A DNA stretch of 7,226 nucleotides from Lachnospiraceae bacterium (GTDB lineage: Bacteria > Bacillota > Clostridia > Lachnospirales > Lachnospiraceae), in the NCBI GenBank assembly GCA_021200345.1, contig JAJQGR010000181.1, positions 1-7,226 on the forward strand, given 5' to 3'. Positions 1-5,327 of the stretch are shown in pieces; positions within the stretch are counted from its first letter, which is position 1, and each line of letters starts with the position of its first letter. A model generated the notes under the pieces. It made no database searches, was not told where the DNA came from, and saw only the letters and a list, made by a program, of their open reading frames with translations. The translations under genes were made by a program, and so were the position numbers.

Positions 1-1228
1 CATCAAAGACAGAATAGATCAGATTGGAAAAGCAGTCCGGCCCTACTCCCACCAAAAGCTGCCGGATTCCTCCCCCAAGCCAGCCCCAAAAAGCCATGTA
101 CCAGAGGCCGCCCCGGCTATTGCCCCAGCCATAGTTAAAGCGCAAAAGCTCAATGCCGCCAAGCATCTGCCAGACTTCATCAGAAAACTGACAGGCGATC
201 AGAAGTCCCGCTCCCAGAACAGCCATCACAATCAACACTACGGCAGCGTATTTTCTCATCTTTCCATTCTCCAGGCAGTCTCTTTTCCCTGTCTTTTCAC
301 GAAAAAGCTCTATAAAATACAGCGCTGCGCATAAAAGAAGAACCACATACCAGCCTTTGAAAAAGAGGAAGCCGTCCATGGAGCCGTCCTCGATCAGATT
401 GAATTCTCCTGCTCCAAATTGATCCAGAAGCTGCCAGAAAATACAGGCTGCCGGCAGTAACATCAGAATCTGAAGGAACCTCAGAAACCCTTTCCTGTCT
501 TCCAGCGACACCATAAAAAGGATCAGCATCAAAACCAGCATAACAGGATACGCCGCTTCGCTGCCCTGACTGACCAGTGTGACAAAAGACAAAAACGCTC
601 CCGCCAGACCGATCAGGCGCTCTGCTCCTTTCCCCAAAAAGCCATAATACAGACTAATACCAGCCGTCACGCTGGCATATCCGCAATACCAGTTATAATG
701 CCCGATGGTAGACAAAAGATGATTATGGTTCCATTCCCAGTTGGTAAGATTCTCATAAACTCCCAGCGGATCCAGGTTCATCCGGTTCAGTACACCAAGC
801 AAAAACACAACTGCCGCGGCAGCCCCTGCGATTTTCCAGAGATACTCCTCTCCGTCATACCATCTGGATACCGCAAAATAAATCCATACAAATAAAAGCT
901 GAGACAACAGTCCCATGTACCAGCCATCATACCCCCAGAACGAAGTCTGTTTATCTTCACTGAACAGAAAGGACAAAACAGATGCCGCCGCAAAGGCCAG
1001 CATTGCAATATCTGTGTCAGACCAGGTCCATTTACATGATTTCAGGCAAAAAAGAGTACAGACACTGATCAGGACTACAAACAATAGAGTTCTGTCACGG
1101 AAAAAATAATATTTTACGCTTCCGATGGAAATCAAGCCATCCTGCATGTAGAGAGGAAGCACTGCCAGAATCAGCAAAAGATAAATGATAATAAGAAAAC
1201 TGATGAGCTTTTGCGCCCTTTGCCGCAT
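1..1228 (-). CDS. O-antigen ligase (Wzy_C)-like polytopic membrane protein, 3' end cut by window edge
   Basis: The minus strand is open from about 1249 to the window edge, giving 409 residues from the ATG at 1226-1228; the C-terminus lies outside. The protein is very hydrophobic, with roughly ten to twelve membrane segments (for example residues 8-26, 46-63, 72-90, 103-122, 203-221, 247-266, 326-347). Motifs fit the O-antigen ligase/polymerase family: STIGHYNWYCGY at 173-184 (the family usually has GN.N), SQGSEA at 220-225, and NSRGGLW followed by GVGPDCF at 370-400, which resembles the Arg-containing loop and G(T/V)GPD.F signature. Family members move or polymerise undecaprenyl-linked glycans on the outer membrane-leaflet face. 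This host type lacks LPS, so a role in surface polysaccharide or protein glycosylation is only an inference. It is the last visible gene of the ywlG-dtd run. An in-frame ATG at 1249 would add seven residues but has no ribosome binding site. Confidence 0.8.
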   Translation of the reverse strand, partial: MRQRAQKLISFLIIIYLLLILAVLPLYMQDGLISIGSVKYYFFRDRTLLFVVLISVCTLFCLKSCKWTWSDTDIAMLAFAAASVLSFLFSEDKQTSFWGYDGWYMGLLSQLLFVWIYFAVSRWYDGEEYLWKIAGAAAAVVFLLGVLNRMNLDPLGVYENLTNWEWNHNHLLSTIGHYNWYCGYASVTAGISLYYGFLGKGAERLIGLAGAFLSFVTLVSQGSEAAYPVMLVLMLILFMVSLEDRKGFLRFLQILMLLPAACIFWQLLDQFGAGEFNLIEDGSMDGFLFFKGWYVVLLLCAALYFIELFREKTGKRDCLENGKMRKYAAVVLIVMAVLGAGLLIACQFSDEVWQMLGGIELLRFNYGWGNSRGGLWYMAFWGWLGGGIRQLLVGVGPDCFSNLIYSVFD

Positions 1229-1239
1229 GATATGATCAT

Positions 1240-1244
1240 CCTCC
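1240..1244 (-). promoter_or_regulatory. Ribosome binding site for the O-antigen ligase-like gene
   Basis: GGAGG on the minus strand lies 11 bases before the ATG at 1228. The spacing is long but it is the only Shine-Dalgarno sequence nearby. The upstream in-frame ATG at 1249 is preceded by the end of dtd and an A-rich stretch with no such motif, so 1228 is preferred. Confidence 0.5.
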
Positions 1245-1256
1245 GACATTTTCGTA

Positions 1257-1703
1257 CTATAATACTGCGCTGTCAAGCACAATGGTGAACGGGCCGTCAT
1301 TTTCCAATGATACTTTCATGTGCGCCCCAAAGCTGCCGGTTTCCACTATAAAACCTAGGCTACGGCACTGATCAACCGTATATTCATACAGTTCCCTGGC
1401 GTGCTCCGGAGAACCTGCCTCAATGAAACTGGGACGAAAGCCCTTTTTACAGTTGGCGTACAGGGTAAACTGGGAAACCAGAAGCAATGTGCCTCCCACA
1501 TCCTTCAATGCCAGATTTGTCTTGCCCTGAGTATCCTCAAAAATCCGAAGTCCTGTCATTTTGTGTATCATTTTATCGGCAACCTCTCTGGTATCCTCCT
1601 GGCACACGCCAATCAATACCAGAAATCCCTTTTGAATGCTTCCGATCCTCTCTCCCTCCACAGACACTTCTGCGTGGGTTACCCGCTGGATGACGAATTT
1701 CAT
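1257..1703 (-). CDS. dtd: D-aminoacyl-tRNA deacylase (Dtd)
   Basis: This 148-residue protein has the full length typical of Dtd. The enzyme is a cytoplasmic homodimer that hydrolyses the ester bond between D-amino acids (and glycine mischarged on tRNA-Ala) and tRNA, recycling the tRNA. Visible signatures are the N-terminal MKFVIQRV strand, SQFTLYA at 77-83, GFRPSF at 88-93 and the NDGPFT loop at 135-140. The last contains the Gly-Pro pair that in characterised enzymes forms the cross-subunit Gly-cisPro chirality filter; the usual NxGPVT has Phe in place of Val here. An AAGGGG ribosome binding site lies just before the ATG. The gene starts 13 bases after the ywlG-family stop and is followed within about 30 bases by the O-antigen ligase-like gene, so the three are probably co-transcribed. 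No defect is seen. Confidence 0.97.
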   Translation of the reverse strand: MKFVIQRVTHAEVSVEGERIGSIQKGFLVLIGVCQEDTREVADKMIHKMTGLRIFEDTQGKTNLALKDVGGTLLLVSQFTLYANCKKGFRPSFIEAGSPEHARELYEYTVDQCRSLGFIVETGSFGAHMKVSLENDGPFTIVLDSAVL

Positions 1704-1716
1704 TATTTTCCCCTTT

Positions 1717-2256
1717 TCATTTCAGGCTCTCATTATAAACCGCCCGCTCGCCGCCAATAAATTTAGCCCTGGTACGTGCGGCCACCAGGGGTGCTTCCCC
1801 GATTTGAGAGATGGTCAGACGCACCGGCACGGCCACTTCTTTTAAATGCATGCCAATCAGAGTGTGGCCAATATCCAGCCCCGCATCCGCGCGGATTTTT
1901 TCCAGCAGAACAGGATCTTTCATGCGGCTGTAAGCCACAGTGGCAAAGGAGCCCCCGGCTTTCTTCTGTGGTACTGCATTTACTTCTTCCGCAAAGGGAA
2001 CCGCGGCGCGCTCTGCCACAATGGCTCTGTTCAAATGTTCGCAGCACTGGGCGGCCATATACACTCCCCGCTCCTTAAGCGCCGCTTCTATTCCTTCATA
2101 CAATTCCACTGCGGTACCAGGATCGGAATTTGTACCAATTTTTGCGCCTGTCACCTCACTGGTAGAGCAGCCGATAATCATGATCTGCCCGGATGTAAGC
2201 CCGGCAATTTCGCAAAGCTCTTTAGCGGCCTGATAAGCCTGTTCCCTGATTTTCAT
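1717..2256 (-). CDS. ywlG: YwlG/TIGR01440-family protein (UPF0340, DUF436)
   Basis: This 179-residue protein matches the YwlG family (DUF436) in length and motifs. Visible are GCSTSEV at 29-35, GTNSDPG at 41-47, QCCEHLNRA at 70-78, and HTLIGMHLK at 131-139 near the C-terminal half. The family is widespread in Firmicutes, soluble and of unknown biochemical function; some members are annotated as thiolase-like by fold, which I cannot confirm here. Several Cys and His residues (C30, C71, C72, H74, H131, H137) fall in the conserved blocks and could form an active site, which is inference. The start is supported by AGGAG six bases upstream of the ATG. It is the first gene of the run with dtd, and it is divergent from yggS across a 55-base gap. 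No signal peptide or membrane segment is visible. Confidence 0.93.
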   Translation of the reverse strand: MKIREQAYQAAKELCEIAGLTSGQIMIIGCSTSEVTGAKIGTNSDPGTAVELYEGIEAALKERGVYMAAQCCEHLNRAIVAERAAVPFAEEVNAVPQKKAGGSFATVAYSRMKDPVLLEKIRADAGLDIGHTLIGMHLKEVAVPVRLTISQIGEAPLVAARTRAKFIGGERAVYNESLK

Positions 2257-2296
2257 AAAAAACTCCTGACTGTAATCTTTTCTTTTCCGTTATTCG

Positions 2297-2305
2297 TGAT
2301 ATAAT
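2297..2305 (+). promoter_or_regulatory. Extended -10 promoter element for yggS
   Basis: TGATATAAT is a perfect extended -10 (TGnTATAAT). No good -35 exists at 16-18 bases upstream (the region is T-rich), which extended -10 promoters tolerate. The hexamer ends six bases before the yggS ATG (2312), so initiation at the usual distance would fall on or next to the start codon. No ribosome binding site is present between the box and the ATG. Confidence 0.65.
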
Positions 2306-2306
2306 G

Positions 2307-2336
2307 AATATATGAATAAAGAAGAATACTCCACAA
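2307..2336 (-). promoter_or_regulatory. Weak candidate promoter for ywlG-dtd
   Basis: On the minus strand TTGTGG (2331-2336) and TATATT (2307-2312) are 18 bases apart, upstream of the ywlG start. The -35 matches consensus in only three of six positions, and both boxes overlap the start of yggS. If real, it would be face to face with the yggS -10 box, so the two promoters could interfere. Other AT-rich hexamers nearby could serve equally well. Confidence 0.3.
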
Positions 2337-3022
2337 TAAAAGCAAACATTGATCAGCTGCAGTCCAGAATCGACCGCGCTGCTGTCAAAGCCGGACGTGA
2401 TCCTAAAGAAATCACTCTCTTAGCTGCCACCAAAATGAACAGCGCCGAGCGAGTGCAGGCCGCAATCAGCGCCGGTATCCGCTGCTGCGGTGAAAACAGG
2501 GTTCAGGAGCTTTTAGACAAATACGAGCAAAACGCTTACGCCGGCTCCGACCTTCAGTTTATCGGCACTCTCCAAACCAATAAAGTGAAATATCTGATCG
2601 GAAAAGTGTCCCTGATTCAGTCCGTTGGCAGCATTCATCTGGGAAAAGCGATCGCAAAAGAAGCGGCCAAAAAAGACATCCGCCAGGATATTCTGATGGA
2701 AGTCAATATCGGACGGGAAGAGGCCAAAAGCGGCATTCTGCCAGAAGATCTTTTCTTAGCCGTAGAAGAATTATCTGCTCTGCCCTCCCTGCACATTCGG
2801 GGGCTGATGGCCATTCCGCCCATCGCGGACTTCAAAAACGGCAATACTCCCTATTTTCAGCAAATGCGGCAGCTTTATGAAAAGCTGGGGACGCTTCAAA
2901 GTCCCAATGTACACATGGATTATCTGTCCATGGGTATGACCGATGATTTTGAGGAGGCCATTGCCTGCGGCTCCAATATGATCCGGCTGGGCACAGCCAT
3001 CTTCGGAAAACGGAATTATTGA
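2312..3022 (+). CDS. yggS: YggS-family pyridoxal phosphate homeostasis protein
   Basis: This 236-residue protein belongs to the YggS/PLPBP family (COG0325), a cytoplasmic single-domain alanine-racemase-like barrel. It binds PLP and buffers vitamin B6 and amino/keto-acid pools without known enzymatic activity. Visible hallmarks are TLLAATK at 35-41, with K41 as the Schiff-base lysine, CGENRVQELLDKY at 59-71, FIGTLQTNKVKY at 83-94, the MEVN strand at 129-132, RGLMAIPP at 163-170, and the phosphate-binding C-terminal block LSMGMTDDFE...GSNMIRLGTAIFG at 205-232. Length is normal. In many Firmicutes this gene (ylmE) precedes sepF and divIVA. Here it stands alone on the plus strand, divergent from ywlG and convergent with gerW. 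The ATG lacks a Shine-Dalgarno sequence, but no other in-frame start keeps the conserved N-terminus. Confidence 0.96.
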   Translation: MNKEEYSTIKANIDQLQSRIDRAAVKAGRDPKEITLLAATKMNSAERVQAAISAGIRCCGENRVQELLDKYEQNAYAGSDLQFIGTLQTNKVKYLIGKVSLIQSVGSIHLGKAIAKEAAKKDIRQDILMEVNIGREEAKSGILPEDLFLAVEELSALPSLHIRGLMAIPPIADFKNGNTPYFQQMRQLYEKLGTLQSPNVHMDYLSMGMTDDFEEAIACGSNMIRLGTAIFGKRNY

Positions 3023-3411
3023 GCCTTATCCTCCGGGAACGCGCTGTCTATGATCTCATCGTCACTGACCTTGTCCGGTTTTATCTTATGAATGATCTCC
3101 GGAATCAGATCCAATGCCCTGGAAACATTATCCGTTGTTCTCACATTGATCAGCCTGGTCATCCCATTACTGATCACCAGTACCGCACTGGGGGACATTT
3201 TCCCGGTTACGCCTCCGCCCCCGGCGGCTTCCTTTTTGGGATCCGTCGACGCGCCGGCGCCTACGCCCATACCAAAGGAGACATCCACCAGAGGAATGAT
3301 GATGGTGTCTCCAATCGTTGTCGGCTCTCCCACCACCGTTTTCGTGGATACCAGTCCGTCAATGCCCTGCATCAGGGAGTCAATCATACCGTTTATCTGT
3401 TTCTCTGCCAT
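3016..3411 (-). CDS. gerW: GerW/YtfJ-family sporulation protein
   Basis: This 131-residue protein matches the Spore_YtfJ (GerW) family. Features seen are an N-terminal helix (about 1-20), VVGEPTTIGDTIIIPLVDVSFGMG at about 26-49 (broken by family-typical substitutions), a Gly-rich GAGAS...AAGGGGVTGKMSP stretch at 51-74, and a hydrophobic AVLVI strand at 76-80. The acidic tail follows. In Bacillus subtilis the homologue is made in the forespore and linked to spore germination; its molecular role is not settled, and homologues also occur in clostridia. The gene begins one base after the DUF2953 stop, with its AAGGAG ribosome binding site inside the last codons of that gene, so the two are translationally linked. 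This mirrors ytfI-ytfJ of Bacillus. Its stop overlaps the convergent yggS stop by seven bases. Confidence 0.94.
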   Translation of the reverse strand: MAEKQINGMIDSLMQGIDGLVSTKTVVGEPTTIGDTIIIPLVDVSFGMGVGAGASTDPKKEAAGGGGVTGKMSPSAVLVISNGMTRLINVRTTDNVSRALDLIPEIIHKIKPDKVSDDEIIDSAFPEDKAQ

Positions 3412-3412
3412 T

Positions 3413-4330
3413 TTAGATTCTCCTTATCTCAGAAATAAATTGCCTCACTCGTTTATCCGCAATGATTTTCACTGCCGCAGTTACAAAATGGATGACCCGT
3501 ATTTTTCCGCTGAGTTCAAATTCAACGTCAAGATAAGATTCCATCCATACAGGTTCAAATTCAATGGTTCCTGGAAGATACTCCGCAAAGGCACAGTAGG
3601 CTCCGTACAGATAGCCGGTACTCTCCGGCGATCCCGTTCCAAAGACCAGATAGATATTGCATTTCCCCGGTAAAATCGTTTTCAGCGCTTTGAACAGCCT
3701 TCCAAGCACATCCGGGTACATTTCCTTATATTGCCACAAAAGAGCGGCGATGGCGGCAAGTTTATTTTCCTCTTTGCTTTCCGCTTTTTGAGTATCCTTA
3801 CGGGGAGGGCTGTCCTCCCGCAAGGTTTCCAGAGGATACACACTTTCCGCTTTCGGCGACACTCTTTCCTCAGCTGCCGTCACCTTCTCTTCTGTTGGCT
3901 GTTTCGTTGACAGCTGCTTTTCCACCGGCTGCCTTTCCACCGGCTGCCTTTCCACCGGCTGCTTTTCCATCGGCTGCTTTTGCGTCGATTGTTTTTCCGG
4001 CTTTTTCTTTCCAGCCGGTTTTCTTTTTTCTTTATTATTCTCCGGCTTCCTTTGGCTGTCCTTTTTTTCCTCTTTGGGCTTCAGTAAATCAAACCAGAAG
4101 ATTTTCACCGACAAATGAGGCTCTTGCGGATAACTGACGCTTATCCGGATAAACGGACGCAGATAAGAGATAAAAGCGCTGACATGCATTTCTTCAGGGT
4201 GTTTCGCGCCCTTTGCCCTGTATTTCACAGGTGCAAACAGCACCAGGCACAACACCAGCAGTATCAGCCCCAGAAATACCAGCAATATCACGCCGACGAT
4301 TTTCAGAATTGTGAGCAAAATTGTGATCAC
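3413..4330 (-). CDS. DUF2953 membrane protein (YtfI-like) with long repeat-bearing linker
   Basis: This 305-residue protein opens with one strong membrane segment (residues about 3-32), then a short DUF2953 N-terminal block to about 84. A highly charged Lys/Glu/Gln/Pro linker spans about 85-190. The C-terminal DUF2953 block follows, including VFGTGSPESTGYLYG at 229-243 and an amphipathic end with AAVKIIADKRVRQFI at 285-299. Bacillus YtfI-type proteins are clearly shorter, and the linker accounts for the difference. Five-residue QPVE-type repeats lie at about 117-146. The start is GTG at 4328-4330, supported by AGGAG (4338-4342) seven bases upstream. It overlaps the preceding stop as GTGA. Pairing with gerW suggests a sporulation-related envelope role, but the biochemical function is unknown. 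Confidence 0.88.
   Translation of the reverse strand: MITILLTILKIVGVILLVFLGLILLVLCLVLFAPVKYRAKGAKHPEEMHVSAFISYLRPFIRISVSYPQEPHLSVKIFWFDLLKPKEEKKDSQRKPENNKEKRKPAGKKKPEKQSTQKQPMEKQPVERQPVERQPVEKQLSTKQPTEEKVTAAEERVSPKAESVYPLETLREDSPPRKDTQKAESKEENKLAAIAALLWQYKEMYPDVLGRLFKALKTILPGKCNIYLVFGTGSPESTGYLYGAYCAFAEYLPGTIEFEPVWMESYLDVEFELSGKIRVIHFVTAAVKIIADKRVRQFISEIRRI
3911..3985 (-). repeat. In-frame 15-bp tandem repeat in the DUF2953 gene
   Basis: Five consecutive 15-base units, read on the plus strand with consensus CGGCTGC(C/T)TTTCCAC, start at 3911, 3926, 3941, 3956 and 3971. The units at 3926 and 3941 are identical, the others differ by one to a few bases, and a degenerate sixth unit may precede at 3896. 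They encode the pentapeptide QPVE(R/K) and variants on the minus strand. Because the unit is a multiple of three, copy-number change would lengthen or shorten the linker without frameshift. Confidence 0.9.
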
Positions 4331-4650
4331 TGCTTCACTCCTAACTGAGCCTCCATAAAATGCGGCAAGCCCTCATACTTTCTCAGGGCATAAATCTGAT
4401 CCATCACTTCCAGCACCAGCTCGTAAGCTTCCGTTCTGGATCCGGCTATTCCCACCGCGCAGTCTCCCTCCCGCAGTACCCGGGGATTATAATGAAGCAT
4501 ACGCCAGGAATAAATTTCAAGTGTGGAGCCGGTATAAACAAGACAATAATATTTGTCCGGGAGTCTGCCCATACGCAAATCATTCCGCAGTCCGTCCAGA
4601 TCAAAATCATCGATTGTACTGCCCAAAAGCAGTTTTTGACTGATTCGCAT
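4327..4650 (-). CDS. Conserved-looking protein of unknown function, 107 aa
   Basis: I do not recognise this protein. It is a 107-residue soluble-looking polypeptide with no signal peptide or membrane segment. Its middle holds a probable beta-rich core: LPDKYYCLVYTGSTLEIYSWRML (31-53, in pieces DKYYCLVY and GSTLEIYSW). It then has a GDCAVGIAGSR turn at 62-72 and a long helix, EAYELVLEVMDQIYALRKY, at 74-92. That it is a real gene is supported by AAGGAG six bases before the ATG, normal codon-like composition, and a 4-base GTGA overlap with the DUF2953 gene downstream. It is therefore translated in the same operon as DUF2953-gerW. A role near those proteins is guilt by association only. Confidence 0.8.
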   Translation of the reverse strand: MRISQKLLLGSTIDDFDLDGLRNDLRMGRLPDKYYCLVYTGSTLEIYSWRMLHYNPRVLREGDCAVGIAGSRTEAYELVLEVMDQIYALRKYEGLPHFMEAQLGVKQ

Positions 4651-4663
4651 ATACCTCTCCTTT

Positions 4664-4789
4664 TTAGAAACATAAAACGGCAGGAAAAGAATCCTGCCGT
4701 TTCAGATCCATAAGGATATACAGCATCCTTTCAACAGGAACCCCTGATCTTTCACGGCAGTGTGCAATGACACTGATCTCCCGGTTCAT
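4664..4789 (-). CDS. Possible 41-residue small ORF coupled to the NUDIX gene
   Basis: The NUDIX stop TGA overlaps an ATG by one base (TGATG at 4787-4791), a classic arrangement for translational coupling. The frame stays open for 41 residues to a TAA at 4664-4666, just before the ribosome binding site of the next gene. The peptide starts MNREISVIAHCRERSG and continues with a probable amphipathic helix, VERMLYILMDLKRQ, at 19-32. Its last third is encoded by the hairpin at 4675-4702. There is no clear Shine-Dalgarno sequence, and I recognise no family. It fills an otherwise non-coding operon gap. It could be a real small protein or merely an open frame over a 3' untranslated region. Confidence 0.35.
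   Translation of the reverse strand: MNREISVIAHCRERSGVPVERMLYILMDLKRQDSFPAVLCF
4675..4702 (-). terminator. Hairpin with weak T-tail inside the NUDIX-gerW operon
   Basis: AAACGGCAGGA (4675-4685) and TCCTGCCGTTT (4692-4702) are perfect 11-base complements with a six-base loop. Read on the minus strand the stem ends in TTTT followed by ATGTTTCT, an interrupted T-tail. On the plus strand it is followed by CAGATCC, so any terminator activity is leftward. It lies between the NUDIX stop and the 107-residue gene, whose ribosome binding site begins 13 bases beyond the stem. It may be a partial terminator, attenuator or processing site. Confidence 0.6.
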
Positions 4790-5229
4790 CAGGTATCCCA
4801 CAAACCCCTTCTGCGCATTTCTATATACTCATGATAGGCTTTCTCCACAATCTGCTTTTCGTTTGGAAAACGTAACAGGTGGTAAGCCTCATGATACTTA
4901 TAGAAACCGGAGTCTACAAAAAATTCCTCGCGTTGTGGCTTGCTATAATAGCTTTCCGCAGACATTAAAAACCAATGAACTTCTTTTGATACAGTATCTT
5001 CCGGAACCATAAAAGTATATTCACTCTTATCCACATACTTTCTGATGGTGCCCCTGGCACCGGTTTCCTCTAATACCTCTCTCAAGGCGGTTTGTTCGAA
5101 CGTCTCGCCTTCTTCTACAGTTCCCTTTGGCAATACCCATCCCTCATATTTGTTGTGATAATTCTTGTACAACAGAAGGATTTTTCCTCTGAAAATAACC
5201 ACACCGCCACAGCTTGTTGCCTGAAGCAT
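4789..5229 (-). CDS. NUDIX hydrolase
   Basis: This 146-residue NUDIX-fold protein hydrolyses a nucleoside diphosphate linked to another moiety, using divalent metal. The Nudix box is complete at residues 36-58: G36, E42, then REVLEETGA at 50-58, fitting Gx5Ex7REUxEExGU. WVLPKG at 31-36 precedes it, and the KEVHWFLM strand at 82-89 resembles diadenosine-polyphosphate hydrolases and MutT-like clean-up enzymes. The exact substrate cannot be read from sequence. The start was chosen at the ATG 5227-5229 because AGGAGG (5238-5243) lies eight bases upstream; a longer frame beginning with GTG at 5238 would overlap that site. It is the first gene of the operon running to gerW and has its own promoter. 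No truncation or missing catalytic residue is seen. Confidence 0.95.
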   Translation of the reverse strand: MLQATSCGGVVIFRGKILLLYKNYHNKYEGWVLPKGTVEEGETFEQTALREVLEETGARGTIRKYVDKSEYTFMVPEDTVSKEVHWFLMSAESYYSKPQREEFFVDSGFYKYHEAYHLLRFPNEKQIVEKAYHEYIEMRRRGLWDT

Positions 5230-5237
5230 AAGCAGCA

Positions 5238-5243
5238 CCTCCT
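5238..5243 (-). promoter_or_regulatory. Ribosome binding site fixing the NUDIX start
   Basis: A perfect AGGAGG on the minus strand stands eight bases before the ATG at 5229. The alternative in-frame GTG at 5236-5238 shares a base with this motif and cannot use it, so the protein begins MLQATS and not three residues earlier. Confidence 0.88.
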
Positions 5244-5273
5244 GTATTTGGTGGGTCGTTGCGACTTATAATT

Positions 5274-5302
5274 AGTATAGTCTATCCATCAACTCTTTGC
5301 AA
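5274..5302 (-). promoter_or_regulatory. Sigma-A type promoter for the NUDIX-gerW operon
   Basis: On the minus strand TTGCAA (5297-5302) and TATACT (5274-5279) are separated by exactly 17 bases, four and five matches to the -35 and -10 consensus. Transcription would begin near 5267, giving a leader of about 38 bases before the NUDIX ATG. A small inverted repeat, GTCG-TTG-CGAC (5255-5265), lies right at the predicted 5' end and could be a 5' hairpin or an operator half-site; it is too short to assign. Confidence 0.65.
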
Positions 5303-5327
5303 GAGAAAAATAAACGCTGGAATTGAT

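Noticed and set aside
787..1109. Short frames on both strands within the left end
   Set aside because: They fall inside the open frame of the O-antigen-ligase-like gene, whose membrane profile and motifs run continuously through this stretch to the window edge.
3895..4137. Plus-strand 80-residue frame with FPPAA-type repeats
   Set aside because: It is the antisense reading of the 15-bp repeat inside the DUF2953 gene; the repetition is explained by that gene and no ribosome binding site supports it.
4690..4760. Possible sigma-A promoter (TTGAAA on the minus strand) before the 107-residue gene
   Set aside because: No acceptable -10 occurs at 16-18 bases; the best hexamers match consensus in only three positions.
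4650..4800. Forespore sigma-F or sigma-G promoter for the DUF2953-gerW part of the operon
   Set aside because: I looked for the -10/-35 patterns of these factors and found no convincing pair.
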